From assembly GCF_900116435.1 (NCBI RefSeq), contig NZ_FPAZ01000009.1:1-64000 (forward strand): a DNA stretch of 64,000 bases, given 5' to 3'. The translations under genes and the position numbers were made by a program. The DNA is from Pseudoalteromonas lipolytica. GTDB taxonomy: Bacteria; Pseudomonadota; Gammaproteobacteria; Enterobacterales; Alteromonadaceae. Below, in pieces: positions 55,315 through 64,000 of the stretch (within the stretch, counting starts at the first letter, position 1; the number at the start of each line of letters is the position of its first letter). The notes beneath the pieces were generated by a model that made no database searches, had not been told where the DNA came from, and worked only from the letters and a program-made list of their open reading frames with translations.

Positions 55315-56175
55315 ATGAACATCGTTACTCCTTATCCGGCCATTAACTTAAACACTGCGAATGTGCATACAGAAAGTGCGCGCCGTGATAACCAGTTGCG
55401 CGAGGTAATCCCCGCACCTACGGCAACCAAACCCAGTAACGCTGAAAATAAAACTTTAAACGATGGCGAAAAAGCCAGACAACCAGGCACTGACGCTGGC
55501 ACTTATGATGCGAAAGGCCGTCTTGATGACAACACCGTAGTTCAAGAACGCCAACAAGGCGATTCTGAGCAATCGGAACAAGAGCAACAAGAAACAAAGC
55601 AAGAACAAAAAAAAGAGCAACAAGTTGCTGAACAAGAGCAGCAAGATGCGGAACAAATAAAGGAATTAAAAGCCCGTGATACTGAAGTGCGCATTCACGA
55701 GCAAGCACATGCATCTGTCGGTGGGCAATATGCGGGTGCGCCAAGTTATGAGTATCAGCGCGGTCCCGATGGTACTAATTACGCTGTTGGTGGAGAGGTT
55801 CAAATCGATGTTGCACAAATCGAGGGGGATCCAAAAGCCACCATTGAAAAAATGCAAACTGTACGAGCAGCAGCGCTTGCTCCACAAGAACCCTCAGGTG
55901 CTGACCGTGCTATAGCGGCAGATGCAACGCAAAAACTTGCGGCGGCTCAAGCTGAGTTAGCGACTCAGTCTGATGACGATAAGCAGCAAAATGGGCAAGC
56001 GTCATTTAAAATTAACCGTGAATTTGCCAATGAAGATAGCCCGCAAGTGAGTGCATCGGAGACTAAAACAGCAAAGCGTGACGTGGAAGTAGATCAACGT
56101 GCTCAACGAATTGCTAATTTCTATCAAGCGGCAACCTCTGCTGCGGCTCAAAACCAATTTTCTGCGGTTATTTAA
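55315..56175 (+). CDS. Putative metalloprotease CJM1_0395/SprA-related family
   Basis: A 286-residue protein. The N-terminal half (1-115) is low in complexity and rich in Gln, Glu and Lys (QQGDSEQSEQEQQETKQEQ). The C-terminal part holds the family core: RDTEVRIHEQAHASVGGQYAGAPSYEYQRGPDGTNYAVGGEVQIDV. HEQAH is an HExxH-type zinc site, and the rest is typical of the CJM1_0395 family. Substrate and localisation are not known; no signal peptide is seen. The C-terminal region ends in AATSAAAQNQF. Co-transcribed with the short gene before it. Confidence 0.85.
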   Translation: MNIVTPYPAINLNTANVHTESARRDNQLREVIPAPTATKPSNAENKTLNDGEKARQPGTDAGTYDAKGRLDDNTVVQERQQGDSEQSEQEQQETKQEQKKEQQVAEQEQQDAEQIKELKARDTEVRIHEQAHASVGGQYAGAPSYEYQRGPDGTNYAVGGEVQIDVAQIEGDPKATIEKMQTVRAAALAPQEPSGADRAIAADATQKLAAAQAELATQSDDDKQQNGQASFKINREFANEDSPQVSASETKTAKRDVEVDQRAQRIANFYQAATSAAAQNQFSAVI

Positions 56176-56281
56176 CCTCATATTTTCTTACACATTACTT
56201 ACTATAAATAGGGTTGTTCCTATTGTGGTAAAAAATTAGCTCTGTTAGATTGTCCACGATTTTAAATAAGGATGATTTAAC

Positions 56282-57013
56282 ATGAAATATGCTGTACTTA
56301 TCGGTGCACTTTCACTTGTATCAACAGCTGTTATGGCACAAAACACCACACCTCTTAGCTATGATTATGTTGATGCTGGCTATCAGAAAATGAAAATTGA
56401 TGATGCTGATGATCTTTCTCTCAAGGGCTATGGTATCAACGTCAGTAAACAATTTGCACAAAACTGGTATGTGCAAGGCCACTACTCAAAAGTATCTGAT
56501 GACTTTACAGAGTTAGATATCTACGACAATGTGACTGTTTATGATATGAACAACAACCCAGTCGGTACGGGGCAGACCGAATATCTTTATCGTACAGAGT
56601 TAGATATCACGCGTTATGAGTTAGCTTTAGGCTATATTTACTCTCTGTCTGATGTGACTAAAATTGATTATTCAGCGAAGCTGGGCCAGCTAAAATTTGA
56701 AGGTGACGTACTGTACAAGCAAGATATCACTTATCAAGAACAAGTACTCGATACCAACTCTGAGAGATATTCTGATTCAGATACAGCTGATATTTTATCT
56801 GTAAATGCACAAATTAGGCACTTATTAACCGATTCAATAGAGCTAAATGCGGGTATCGGTTACGAGCGTCTGCATGATGAAGAAAGCGAAAATAATACCG
56901 TGCTTCATGTCGGTGCAAATTATGCGATTACAGCTGATTGGTTAGTGACCGCAGCGTATCGAGATGTAAACGACTATTCAGATCTTACCTTCTCAATTCG
57001 TTATAATTTTTAG
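56282..57013 (+). CDS. Outer-membrane beta-barrel protein
   Basis: A 243-residue protein with a signal peptide (MKYAVLIGALSLVSTAVMA, before QNTTPL) and alternating strands ending in an aromatic residue (TFSIRYNF), the usual outer-membrane insertion signal. NWYVQGHYSKVSDDFTELDIYDNV and ITADWLVTAAYRDVNDYSDLTFSIRYNF are barrel strands; the number looks like eight to ten. It resembles OmpA/OmpW-like small barrels without a clear family. The ligand is not known. AAGGA before the ATG; a terminator follows. Confidence 0.82.
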   Translation: MKYAVLIGALSLVSTAVMAQNTTPLSYDYVDAGYQKMKIDDADDLSLKGYGINVSKQFAQNWYVQGHYSKVSDDFTELDIYDNVTVYDMNNNPVGTGQTEYLYRTELDITRYELALGYIYSLSDVTKIDYSAKLGQLKFEGDVLYKQDITYQEQVLDTNSERYSDSDTADILSVNAQIRHLLTDSIELNAGIGYERLHDEESENNTVLHVGANYAITADWLVTAAYRDVNDYSDLTFSIRYNF

Positions 57014-57022
57014 TTAATTAGC

Positions 57023-57055
57023 AAGCTAGCGAACCTTTCGCTAGCTTCTTTTTAT
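57023..57055 (+). terminator. Terminator after the barrel gene
   Basis: The stem AAGCTAGCGAA/TTTCGCTAGCTT followed by CTTTTTA. Confidence 0.85.
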
Positions 57056-57295
57056 ATATTATTTCTGTTCCTGCAATAGTGTTTTCTACAAAAAGCTACA
57101 TTTTGTATAAATAATCCGCAACGCTTTATATATCACCACTTCAATGTTTACATAGTGTTAATTTTGTGTTTGAAATGTATACCTCACAGTTTGACCCTTC
57201 ATAACGCCGCCTGTATATGTCTGTCTGCTAATAGAATTTAGTGTCTCAGCTTTTGCGTAAGCAAAGCTGTTTTAAATTAAATCAGTGGGAATCAT

Positions 57296-60200
57296 ATGCA
57301 ACCTAGCAATAATAAAATAGCACACTTGAAAAAGAGCTCAGTTGCAGTACTTACAGCATTGTATGTAGGTACTTCAGGTTATGCTGCGGCAGAGCCGGGC
57401 TTTAATAAAGTGTCAGACAAAGGCTTTTATCAGCCAACATTTACAGCTGAAGATATCGCAAAGTATCAAGAACAAAAACAAATTGCTGATCATCCAAGCT
57501 TATTAAAGGGCAGTGTTGAGCGTTTAAATCAACATTATCAAAATCAACAACCAGAACATGTGTTCCAGCCTCAAGAGGGTGTGACAGGTGTTCAAACTTA
57601 TATCGTTCAAATGACTGAAGAGCCAGTCGCGAGTTACCAAGGTGACATTCAGGGCTTTACTGCAACAGCGGTTACTGAATCTCGTTCGTTAATGGTTAAT
57701 GAGCGCTTGGATACATCGGCACATAAGGTGCGTGCTTATCAGGGTTTCTTAAAGCAGCGCCAAACATCTGTATTAGGCAAGGCACGTGCCGTGGGTGCTA
57801 GCATTGATGTTAAAAAACAATTTACGTTAGCAAACAATGCCGTTGTTGTCGAAATGACGCAGGCGGATGCTGAGCTACTGGCTAAGCAATCGGGTGTGAA
57901 ACGCATCACACCAAACCGTATTTTCGAACTACGTACAGACCGTGGCCCAGAGTTTATTGGCGCAGATCAATTATGGCAAGGCGCTACACCTGCATCATCA
58001 GTGGGTGTTAAAGGCGAAGGCATGGTTGTAGGTATTATTGATACAGGTATCAATACTGACCACCCTGCGTTTGCAAGCGATGAAGAGTACAGCAAATCAA
58101 ATCCATTTGGTGCAGGTAATTTCGTTGGTGATTGTGAAGCTGATCCTACGTTATGTAATGACAAGTTAATTGGTGTTCGCTCTTACCCTGAAATTACGGC
58201 TGCGAATTCAGACTATCGATTTGCACGTGCTGATCGTCGTCCAGAGAATGGTGAAGACTACAACGGTCATGGTTCACATACTGCAAGCACAACCGCGGGT
58301 AACTACATAGAGAATACGCCACTTCAAGCAGCCACAGGTGAGAAAGTGAGTGATGGTGAAAACTTACCATTTACCTTTGATCACACCAGTGGTGTTGCAC
58401 CGCGCGCGCACATTATTTCATACCAAGTATGTCACGCGGGCAACTCAGGCGACTTATACGCTGGTTGTCCTGAGTCGGCGATTTTATCTGCTTTTGAAGA
58501 TGCAATTGAAGATGGCGTTGATGCGATTAACTTCTCAATCGGTGGCGGTGAAAGCTTCCCGTGGGAAGATCCAATGGAAATGGCATTTTTAAGCGCACGT
58601 GAGGCCGGTATTTCTGTTGCTGCTGCTGCGGGTAACTCAGGTCCGTACTATATGTCTGCGGATCATACATCACCTTGGGTGACGACAGTGGGGGCATCAA
58701 CGCATGATCGCGTGATGGAATTAGGTGTTAAAACCATTAACAACTTCCAAGGTACACGTGCACCTTCTGTTGGTGAGTATGCAGGTAAGAGTTTCGCTGG
58801 TGGAATTACTGGTGAGGTTGTTTTGGCTGAGAATTACGACGACCCTAATGCTGACGATGGCTATGATGCAGCTAGCTGTAATGCCCCATTCCCTGCGGGT
58901 ACTTTCACCGCAGACCAAATAGTGGTGTGTTTACGTGGTGATATTGCGCGTGTTGATAAAGCGAAAAACGTAGCTGCGGGTGGCGCAGGTGGTTTTATCC
59001 TGCAAAATATTGCTTTTGGCGAGAACGTTGTTGCAGATAACTATGTGATCCCAGGTATTCACTTATCTTCAAGTGCGCGTTTTGCTATTCGCAACTGGGT
59101 GAATGCTAACCCTGATGGCGCTGCAATTGCGACTATTGGTGAGCCGCAAAATAACTATTCGTTTGACGAAGAAGCTGGCAACCAGCTCGCTATTTTTAGC
59201 TCTATGGGCCCAAGTTATTATATTAACAACCTTGTTCCTGATTTGACGGCACCAGGTGTTGATATTTATGCTGCGAATGCTGATGACCAACCATTCACCG
59301 CCAATCCTAGAGCATCAGACTGGACATTCATGAGTGGTACGTCAATGGCTACTCCGCATGTAACCGGCGCCATGACTTTATTGATGCAAATGCACCCAGA
59401 TTGGACGCCTGCTGAAGTACAATCGGCTCTGATGATGACGGCGAATAAAGTGCGCATTTCTAACGGTGTTACGTTAGTTGACCCTTACTACAACTTCATG
59501 ACGGGAAGTGGCTCAATTGATGTTGCGCAAGCGGCAAATGCAGGTCTTATCATGGATGAGACAATCGAAAACTATCACAATGCTAACCCGCGTAATGGCG
59601 GTTTAGTGGAGTGGTTAAACCTGCCGACATTAGTAAACCAAGACTGTGAACTGACCTGTTCTTGGATGCGCACAGTGAAAGCGACTAAAGATGGTTCGTG
59701 GGATACAACAGCCTATGGTTGGGGTATTGAAGGCGAGCAAGAAAGTGCGGGTGTCGAAGTGAGTGTTACACCAAGTAACTTCACACTTAAAGCGGGTGAA
59801 ACACAAGACGTGATGGTAACGATGAAGTTACCGAATATCATTCAGTCTAAACTAGACCCAGCAGAACCCGGCGCACCATGGGACAGCATTATAAACAAAA
59901 ATGCGTGGTTTAACGGTAAAGTACTTTTTAAAAATACCGATGGTAATTCACCTGATGCTCACTTCACATTAGCGGCTAAAAATGTCATTGATGAGCTTCC
60001 AGCCATGGTTGATATCGATATGGCTCGTGCCAATGCATCAGAGTCAATCGTTGTGAATACTGACAGCTACAGTGAGTTTACACCAACTTATTATGGCCTT
60101 GTAAAACCAACTGAAGTAACAGCCAATATCTTAGGTGTATCACCTTATGTAACGAAAGACCGTGTAGAAAAAGCATGGGATATTCAGGCAATTGAGGTAC

Positions 60201-62326
60201 CTGAAGGTACAAAACGCCTGATGATTAAAGTGGCATCAACAGAGCAAACGACTGATTTATCAGATATCGTTGAACCGCGTTGGCAAATTAAAAAAGCACA
60301 CTTAGTGGTGGGTTATGATGCGAATGGTAGTGGCTCGTTCATGGTGTCGGATGAAGACATTGCTGAAGATCCAAATGCATTAATTAAAGCACTGAACGAA
60401 GAGATGATTTGTTATTCTTCAAGCAGTGTTGAGGATAACTACTGTAATATTATCGATCCTAAGCCTGGTAAATACTGGTTCGCTACCGCAGCGTTAGCTG
60501 GTTTACGCGATGTGGGTTATCAAACAGTGACTCACTATGCATTTGTGAAAGAGCAAAATACGGGTGAGTTCAGTGTGTCGGCTCCACAACAACATTCAGG
60601 TAATGGTAACTATGAAATTGCGATTAATTGGAATCTACCAGAAGCGCAGCTAAACGATGTGTATTACGGTGGTTTTGAACTGGGTGATTCAGAAGGTGCT
60701 GAAGGGACTTTAGGGTTTACATCAGTTAACTTTAAACGTGACGCTGAAGCGTTAACCCTTAATATTGATCAAGACTCAGCACGCGCTATGGATCTTGTAA
60801 ATGTTAACGTGAAACTCAAAGCTAACTATGAATCTGACGCGCGCGATTACGCTTTAGCGTTAACCATTCCTGAGGGCATGGAAGTTTGGCCTGATACATT
60901 GACTTCTAACAACGAGTCAGTTGCTGCTTCATTGGGAGTAGAGGGCAACACTTTAACAATTAAAGGGACTCAAGAGGCTACTCGCAATGTTAAGCGTGAT
61001 TATGTTGTCACGAATAACATCACTAATGAAATGTGTAAAACGCCAATGATCGATGAGTACTCAACAGGTGGCTACATCGATTTATGGGGTGACTTCCGCA
61101 TTCAACCTGATGCTTCTTGGTATGAAGGTGGCTCAAATGTTTACTTTGATGTACCAATTGATTGGTTATTCTACAAACAAGGCGCTAAGTTTGAAGTTTA
61201 TAATCAAGCAAACAACAACGAAGTACGTTTACACCCAACAGGTGCTATGCAATTTACACCAATTTGGTGGATGATGAGTGCGCACCGTGGTCCAGGTTTC
61301 TTAGTTGAAGCATTAGCCCCGTTCTGGCGTGGTTCATTTGAAATCACTAATCTACGTGATCCAAGCGATCCAACAGGGTTAACAATTGCAAGTCAATATG
61401 CAGAAGAACGTCCTGATCTTGGTGACCTTCTGTTCATGGAATTTGATAATGTTACCGACAAGAATACGGGTGATACTTATGATTATGAAGTGATCTTACG
61501 CAGTGGTATTGATGACCATGAAGGTAAGTTTGAAGCGATTTTTGCATACGACAATCTAGGTGCTGATATTGATACAGGCACTATCTTTATTGAAGGTGGT
61601 GACAGTGTTTATGCTACAACCGCGGGCTACAAAGACGGTGCTCTAAGCAATGTGATCGGTTTCGATGACCTTGGTAAAATCTTACAAGATGACTTAGTCA
61701 TTTGTTTTGATTACGTGGGCCCTGAGCAAAGTGAAGTTGAATTTAACTTTACAGCGACAATAAAGCCAGAAGCGAAAGGCACCATGCAAGACATCGCGCT
61801 TGATTATCAATTAGGTAGCCAAGAGTCAGGTACATTAATGCACTCGATTGATGTACAAAGCAATCTGAAAATGGCTGATATGGTTAATATGACGGTTGCT
61901 GAAAATGGTCGTATTGATGGCATTGAAGTGATGGTTATTGATGCTGATCAATCGCCAAATGAGCTAGTAATCACGGGTGAACATGTGTCAGCTGAGGTGA
62001 ACGGTATGTCGTTTAACCTGATCCCTGAACCACATTTCTTTGGAGAAACCCTTGTTACAGTTACAGTGCATGATAAAGCAAACCCATCAGACAAAATAAG
62101 CCAAGAGTTTTTACTGACGGTTGAGTCTGACGGAATAGAGTTAGGTTGTACTGATTCAGCTGCAACTAACTACGATGCGAATGCAAATAAAGATAATGGT
62201 AGCTGCGAATATCCAGTTAAAGTAACGCCTGATACAGAGGTGGAAGCGAAGAGCTCATCAAGTGGTTCATTCGGTCACTTCATCGTATTACTCCTTCCAT
62301 TACTTGCACTACGTCGTCGTAAGTAA
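57296..62326 (+). CDS. Large secreted subtilisin-like serine protease (S8) with GlyGly-CTERM tail
   Basis: A 1676-residue protein. Signal peptide and an inhibitor I9-type propeptide (about 95-210, YIVQMTEEPVASYQG), then the S8 domain with the triad Asp249 (GIIDTGINTDHP), His325 (NGHGSHTA) and Ser683 (SGTSMATPHVTGA), and oxyanion Asn447. A PA-type insertion lies in about 500-610. The 700-1600 region is a string of beta domains. A short Cys-Asn-Asp repeat (GCTDSAATNYDANANKDNGSCEYP) sits near 1620-1640, and the last 20 residues, GSFGHF...LLALRRRK, form a GlyGly-CTERM signal of the rhombosortase type, so the protein is expected to be cut and anchored or secreted. A likely major extracellular protease for feeding on proteins. 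Confidence 0.93.
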   Translation: MQPSNNKIAHLKKSSVAVLTALYVGTSGYAAAEPGFNKVSDKGFYQPTFTAEDIAKYQEQKQIADHPSLLKGSVERLNQHYQNQQPEHVFQPQEGVTGVQTYIVQMTEEPVASYQGDIQGFTATAVTESRSLMVNERLDTSAHKVRAYQGFLKQRQTSVLGKARAVGASIDVKKQFTLANNAVVVEMTQADAELLAKQSGVKRITPNRIFELRTDRGPEFIGADQLWQGATPASSVGVKGEGMVVGIIDTGINTDHPAFASDEEYSKSNPFGAGNFVGDCEADPTLCNDKLIGVRSYPEITAANSDYRFARADRRPENGEDYNGHGSHTASTTAGNYIENTPLQAATGEKVSDGENLPFTFDHTSGVAPRAHIISYQVCHAGNSGDLYAGCPESAILSAFEDAIEDGVDAINFSIGGGESFPWEDPMEMAFLSAREAGISVAAAAGNSGPYYMSADHTSPWVTTVGASTHDRVMELGVKTINNFQGTRAPSVGEYAGKSFAGGITGEVVLAENYDDPNADDGYDAASCNAPFPAGTFTADQIVVCLRGDIARVDKAKNVAAGGAGGFILQNIAFGENVVADNYVIPGIHLSSSARFAIRNWVNANPDGAAIATIGEPQNNYSFDEEAGNQLAIFSSMGPSYYINNLVPDLTAPGVDIYAANADDQPFTANPRASDWTFMSGTSMATPHVTGAMTLLMQMHPDWTPAEVQSALMMTANKVRISNGVTLVDPYYNFMTGSGSIDVAQAANAGLIMDETIENYHNANPRNGGLVEWLNLPTLVNQDCELTCSWMRTVKATKDGSWDTTAYGWGIEGEQESAGVEVSVTPSNFTLKAGETQDVMVTMKLPNIIQSKLDPAEPGAPWDSIINKNAWFNGKVLFKNTDGNSPDAHFTLAAKNVIDELPAMVDIDMARANASESIVVNTDSYSEFTPTYYGLVKPTEVTANILGVSPYVTKDRVEKAWDIQAIEVPEGTKRLMIKVASTEQTTDLSDIVEPRWQIKKAHLVVGYDANGSGSFMVSDEDIAEDPNALIKALNEEMICYSSSSVEDNYCNIIDPKPGKYWFATAALAGLRDVGYQTVTHYAFVKEQNTGEFSVSAPQQHSGNGNYEIAINWNLPEAQLNDVYYGGFELGDSEGAEGTLGFTSVNFKRDAEALTLNIDQDSARAMDLVNVNVKLKANYESDARDYALALTIPEGMEVWPDTLTSNNESVAASLGVEGNTLTIKGTQEATRNVKRDYVVTNNITNEMCKTPMIDEYSTGGYIDLWGDFRIQPDASWYEGGSNVYFDVPIDWLFYKQGAKFEVYNQANNNEVRLHPTGAMQFTPIWWMMSAHRGPGFLVEALAPFWRGSFEITNLRDPSDPTGLTIASQYAEERPDLGDLLFMEFDNVTDKNTGDTYDYEVILRSGIDDHEGKFEAIFAYDNLGADIDTGTIFIEGGDSVYATTAGYKDGALSNVIGFDDLGKILQDDLVICFDYVGPEQSEVEFNFTATIKPEAKGTMQDIALDYQLGSQESGTLMHSIDVQSNLKMADMVNMTVAENGRIDGIEVMVIDADQSPNELVITGEHVSAEVNGMSFNLIPEPHFFGETLVTVTVHDKANPSDKISQEFLLTVESDGIELGCTDSAATNYDANANKDNGSCEYPVKVTPDTEVEAKSSSSGSFGHFIVLLLPLLALRRRK

Positions 62327-62330
62327 TCGC

Positions 62331-62360
62331 TTTAAAGGCTCATTTTAGTGAGCCTTTAAA
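62331..62360 (+). terminator. Terminator hairpin 1 after the protease gene
   Basis: TTTAAAGGCTCA/TGAGCCTTTAAA with a six-base loop, just after the stop codon. Weak T-run, followed at once by a second hairpin. Confidence 0.7.
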
Positions 62361-62363
62361 AAC

Positions 62364-62402
62364 AAAAAAACCGCGTAAGCTTCATAACTTACGCGGTTTT
62401 TT
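62364..62402. terminator. Terminator hairpin 2 between the protease and tex
   Basis: AAAACCGCGTAAG/CTTACGCGGTTTT with an eight-base loop and flanking A and T runs on both sides, so it can end transcription in both directions. Strongest terminator at this boundary. Confidence 0.88.
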
Positions 62403-62420
62403 ATTAGCCTAATATAATGG

Positions 62421-64000
62421 CTACTTTTTAACTTTAGCGTTGGCAAAGGCATCGGCAAAGGCATTGCCCATGGCTGCATTACCAAAGTCACGTTTTGGTT
62501 TAGACGTGTTTTTTACTTTTTGAGCTGCGGCAGGTTTGCTTGTAGTTGCCGCTTTATTGCTGGTATCAACATCATCGTCTAAGCGCATGGTAAAGCTAAT
62601 ACGTTTACGAGCAGCATCCACTTCAAGCACTTTTACTTTTACGATGTCACCCGCTTTGACTACTTCACGCGGATCTGAGATAAACTTATTCGTAATAGCA
62701 GAAATATGCACCAAACCGTCTTGGTGAACACCTACATCAACGAAGGCACCAAAGTTTGCTACGTTTGACACCACACCTTCTAGAATCATGCCCGGTTTTA
62801 AATCGTTAATTGTTTCAACACCGGCTTTAAACTCGGCCGTTTTAAATTCAGGGCGCGGGTCGCGGCCTGGCTTATCAAGTTCTTTAATGATGTCTGTGAC
62901 GGTTGGTAAACCAAATTTGTCGTCAATATAGTCGTTCGCAACAAGCTTGTTTAGTATATCTGAGTTACCGATTAAGCTATTGACATCCAGGTTGTTCTTT
63001 TCGCAAATACGCTTAACAATCGGGTAGGCTTCAGGGTGAACTGATGACTTATCAAGAGGGTCTGTACCATTAGTGATACGTAAGAAGCCCGCGGCTTGTT
63101 CAAATGCTTTTGGCCCTAAACGCTCTACTTTTTTAAGCTCAGAACGCTTGCTGAATGAGCCATTCGCATCACGGTAGTTGACAATGTTCTGTGCCAGAGT
63201 TTTGTTTAAACCCGATACACGAGTAAGTAACGGCACTGAAGCCATATTTAAATCAACACCGACAGAGTTTACACAGTCTTCAACCACCGAAGTCAAAGTT
63301 TGCCCCAACTGACTTTGTGACACATCGTGTTGGTATTGGCCCACACCAATTGACTTAGGTTCAATTTTAACAAGCTCTGCAAGGGGGTCTTGTAAACGAC
63401 GTGCAATTGAAACAGCACCACGTAACGATACATCGAGATTGGGGAATTCATTCGCAGCAAACTCAGAGGCAGAGTAAACAGATGCTCCAGCTTCACTGAC
63501 CATAATTTTGTTAAGGTTAAGCTCGCTGTTTGCTTTTATAAGCTCTGCGACGAGTTTGTCTGATTCACGAGATGCGGTGCCATTACCAATGGCGATTAAC
63601 TCAACTTTATGCTGGCGACATAACTGTTCAAGCGTGCGCAGTGATTTTTCCCAATGATTTTGAGGGGCATGTGGAAAAATAGTTTGTGTCGTTAATAGTT
63701 TACCAGTGCTGTCTACAACAGCTATTTTACAGCCCGTACGTAAACCTGGATCTAGGCCCAATGTTGTACGAGGACCAGCCGGAGCTGCCATTAATAAGTC
63801 TTTTAAGTTCTTTGCAAATACGTCAATGGCACCGGTTTCGGCTTTTTCGCGCATCGCCCCTAAAAACTCATTTTCAAGATGTAAGCTTAATTTAATTTTC
63901 CACGCCCACTGCACTACGCTCATTAACCATGCACTCGCTGCTGAGTTGCTAACATCTAAGCGATAATGATCGGCAATCATTTGTGCGCAGATTTGTGCCG
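62421..64000 (-). CDS. tex: RNA-binding transcription accessory protein Tex, C-terminal two-thirds (cut by window edge)
   Basis: The minus strand reads 519 residues from an internal Met at 63980, and the frame continues without a stop to the edge (the codons upstream read AQICAQ), so the true start lies beyond the window; E. coli Tex has 773 residues. [34 protein letters not shown] and [60 protein letters not shown] form the YqgF/HhH core. An S1 RNA-binding domain follows, with [31 protein letters not shown]. The C-terminal tail ([30 protein letters not shown]) is basic. Tex acts at transcription, RNA quality and stress responses. Single gene on this strand. Confidence 0.96.
   Translation of the reverse strand, partial: AQICAQMIADHYRLDVSNSAASAWLMSVVQWAWKIKLSLHLENEFLGAMREKAETGAIDVFAKNLKDLLMAAPAGPRTTLGLDPGLRTGCKIAVVDSTGKLLTTQTIFPHAPQNHWEKSLRTLEQLCRQHKVELIAIGNGTASRESDKLVAELIKANSELNLNKIMVSEAGASVYSASEFAANEFPNLDVSLRGAVSIARRLQDPLAELVKIEPKSIGVGQYQHDVSQSQLGQTLTSVVEDCVNSVGVDLNMASVPLLTRVSGLNKTLAQNIVNYRDANGSFSKRSELKKVERLGPKAFEQAAGFLRITNGTDPLDKSSVHPEAYPIVKRICEKNNLDVNSLIGNSDILNKLVANDYIDDKFGLPTVTDIIKELDKPGRDPRPEFKTAEFKAGVETINDLKPGMILEGVVSNVANFGAFVDVGVHQDGLVHISAITNKFISDPREVVKAGDIVKVKVLEVDAARKRISFTMRLDDDVDTSNKAATTSKPAAAQKVKNTSKPKRDFGNAAMGNAFADAFANAKVKK

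Noticed and set aside
55418-55887. Hydrophobic minus-strand frames near the metalloprotease gene
   Set aside because: They result from the complement of Gln/Glu/Lys-rich codons, which reads as Leu/Phe-rich, and have no ribosome sites.

Overview
The window looks like chromosomal DNA of a marine gammaproteobacterium of the Alteromonadales, most probably Pseudoalteromonas or a close relative. This rests on protein resemblance and gene order: yheS-yheV-slyX, rsd-hemE, sthA next to a desaturase and fabR, leuABCD behind a leader peptide, norR/nnrS/hmp, a caa3-type oxidase operon, a che cluster, and a large secreted subtilase with a GlyGly-CTERM tail. Base composition is moderately AT-rich. No rRNA, tRNA, CRISPR array or prophage was seen. 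The only mobile DNA is the 5' part of an IS110-family transposase at the left edge.

Layout. 1-430: end of an IS110-type element with a structured leader. 431-6980: conserved housekeeping genes (TIGR02444 protein, ABC-F ATPase YheS, YheV, SlyX, a WD40 lipoprotein, FkpA-type isomerase, LD-carboxypeptidase, anti-sigma factor Rsd). 6981-7594: a gene-poor gap with a possible 44-residue small membrane protein. 7595-12030: hemE, then sthA and a fatty-acid desaturase facing fabR across a palindromic FabR-type operator. 12243-17078: leucine operon leuABCD behind a complete attenuator (leader peptide rich in Leu codons, antiterminator, terminator). 17208-20395: small secreted proteins, a TerB-like protein, an FMN reductase and a LysR regulator. 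20392-24531: nitric-oxide defence module, norR divergent from nnrS-hmp, with two NorR-type palindromes and a sigma-54 promoter. 24639-29535: S41 protease with a partner lipoprotein, endonuclease I, a VOC protein, a PepSY protein and a thioesterase. 29709-30326: lexA with two SOS boxes.

30870-39038 is a complete cytochrome c oxidase operon: coxB with a fused cytochrome c domain, coxA, cox11, coxC, SURF1, a thioredoxin-like protein, ctaA, cyoE and sco. It encodes the oxidase plus heme A synthesis and copper insertion, and a DUF2909 gene lies antisense inside it. 39211-47518 is a chemosensory operon (STAS-cheY-cheA-cheW-MCP-cheR-cheD-cheB). From cheY to cheB its order matches the Pseudomonas aeruginosa che2 cluster, and its receptor is a soluble PAS-domain protein ending in a CheR-docking pentapeptide.

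47508-64000: polysaccharide deacetylase and a MATE transporter overlapping head to head, nfuA, an M14 metallopeptidase, ComF-type phosphoribosyltransferase, bioH, a pair of genes including a CJM1_0395-type putative metalloprotease, an outer-membrane barrel, the 1676-residue subtilase, and the 3' part of tex running off the right edge.

Most of the window is ordinary core genome. The observations most worth a second look are the leader RNA of the IS110 element (possible bridge RNA), the 44-codon small ORF before hemE, the NorR/sigma-54 control region, the leu attenuator, the che2-like cluster with an unusual receptor, and the antisense DUF2909 overlap. I did not find a clear-cut new multi-gene defence or biosynthetic system.
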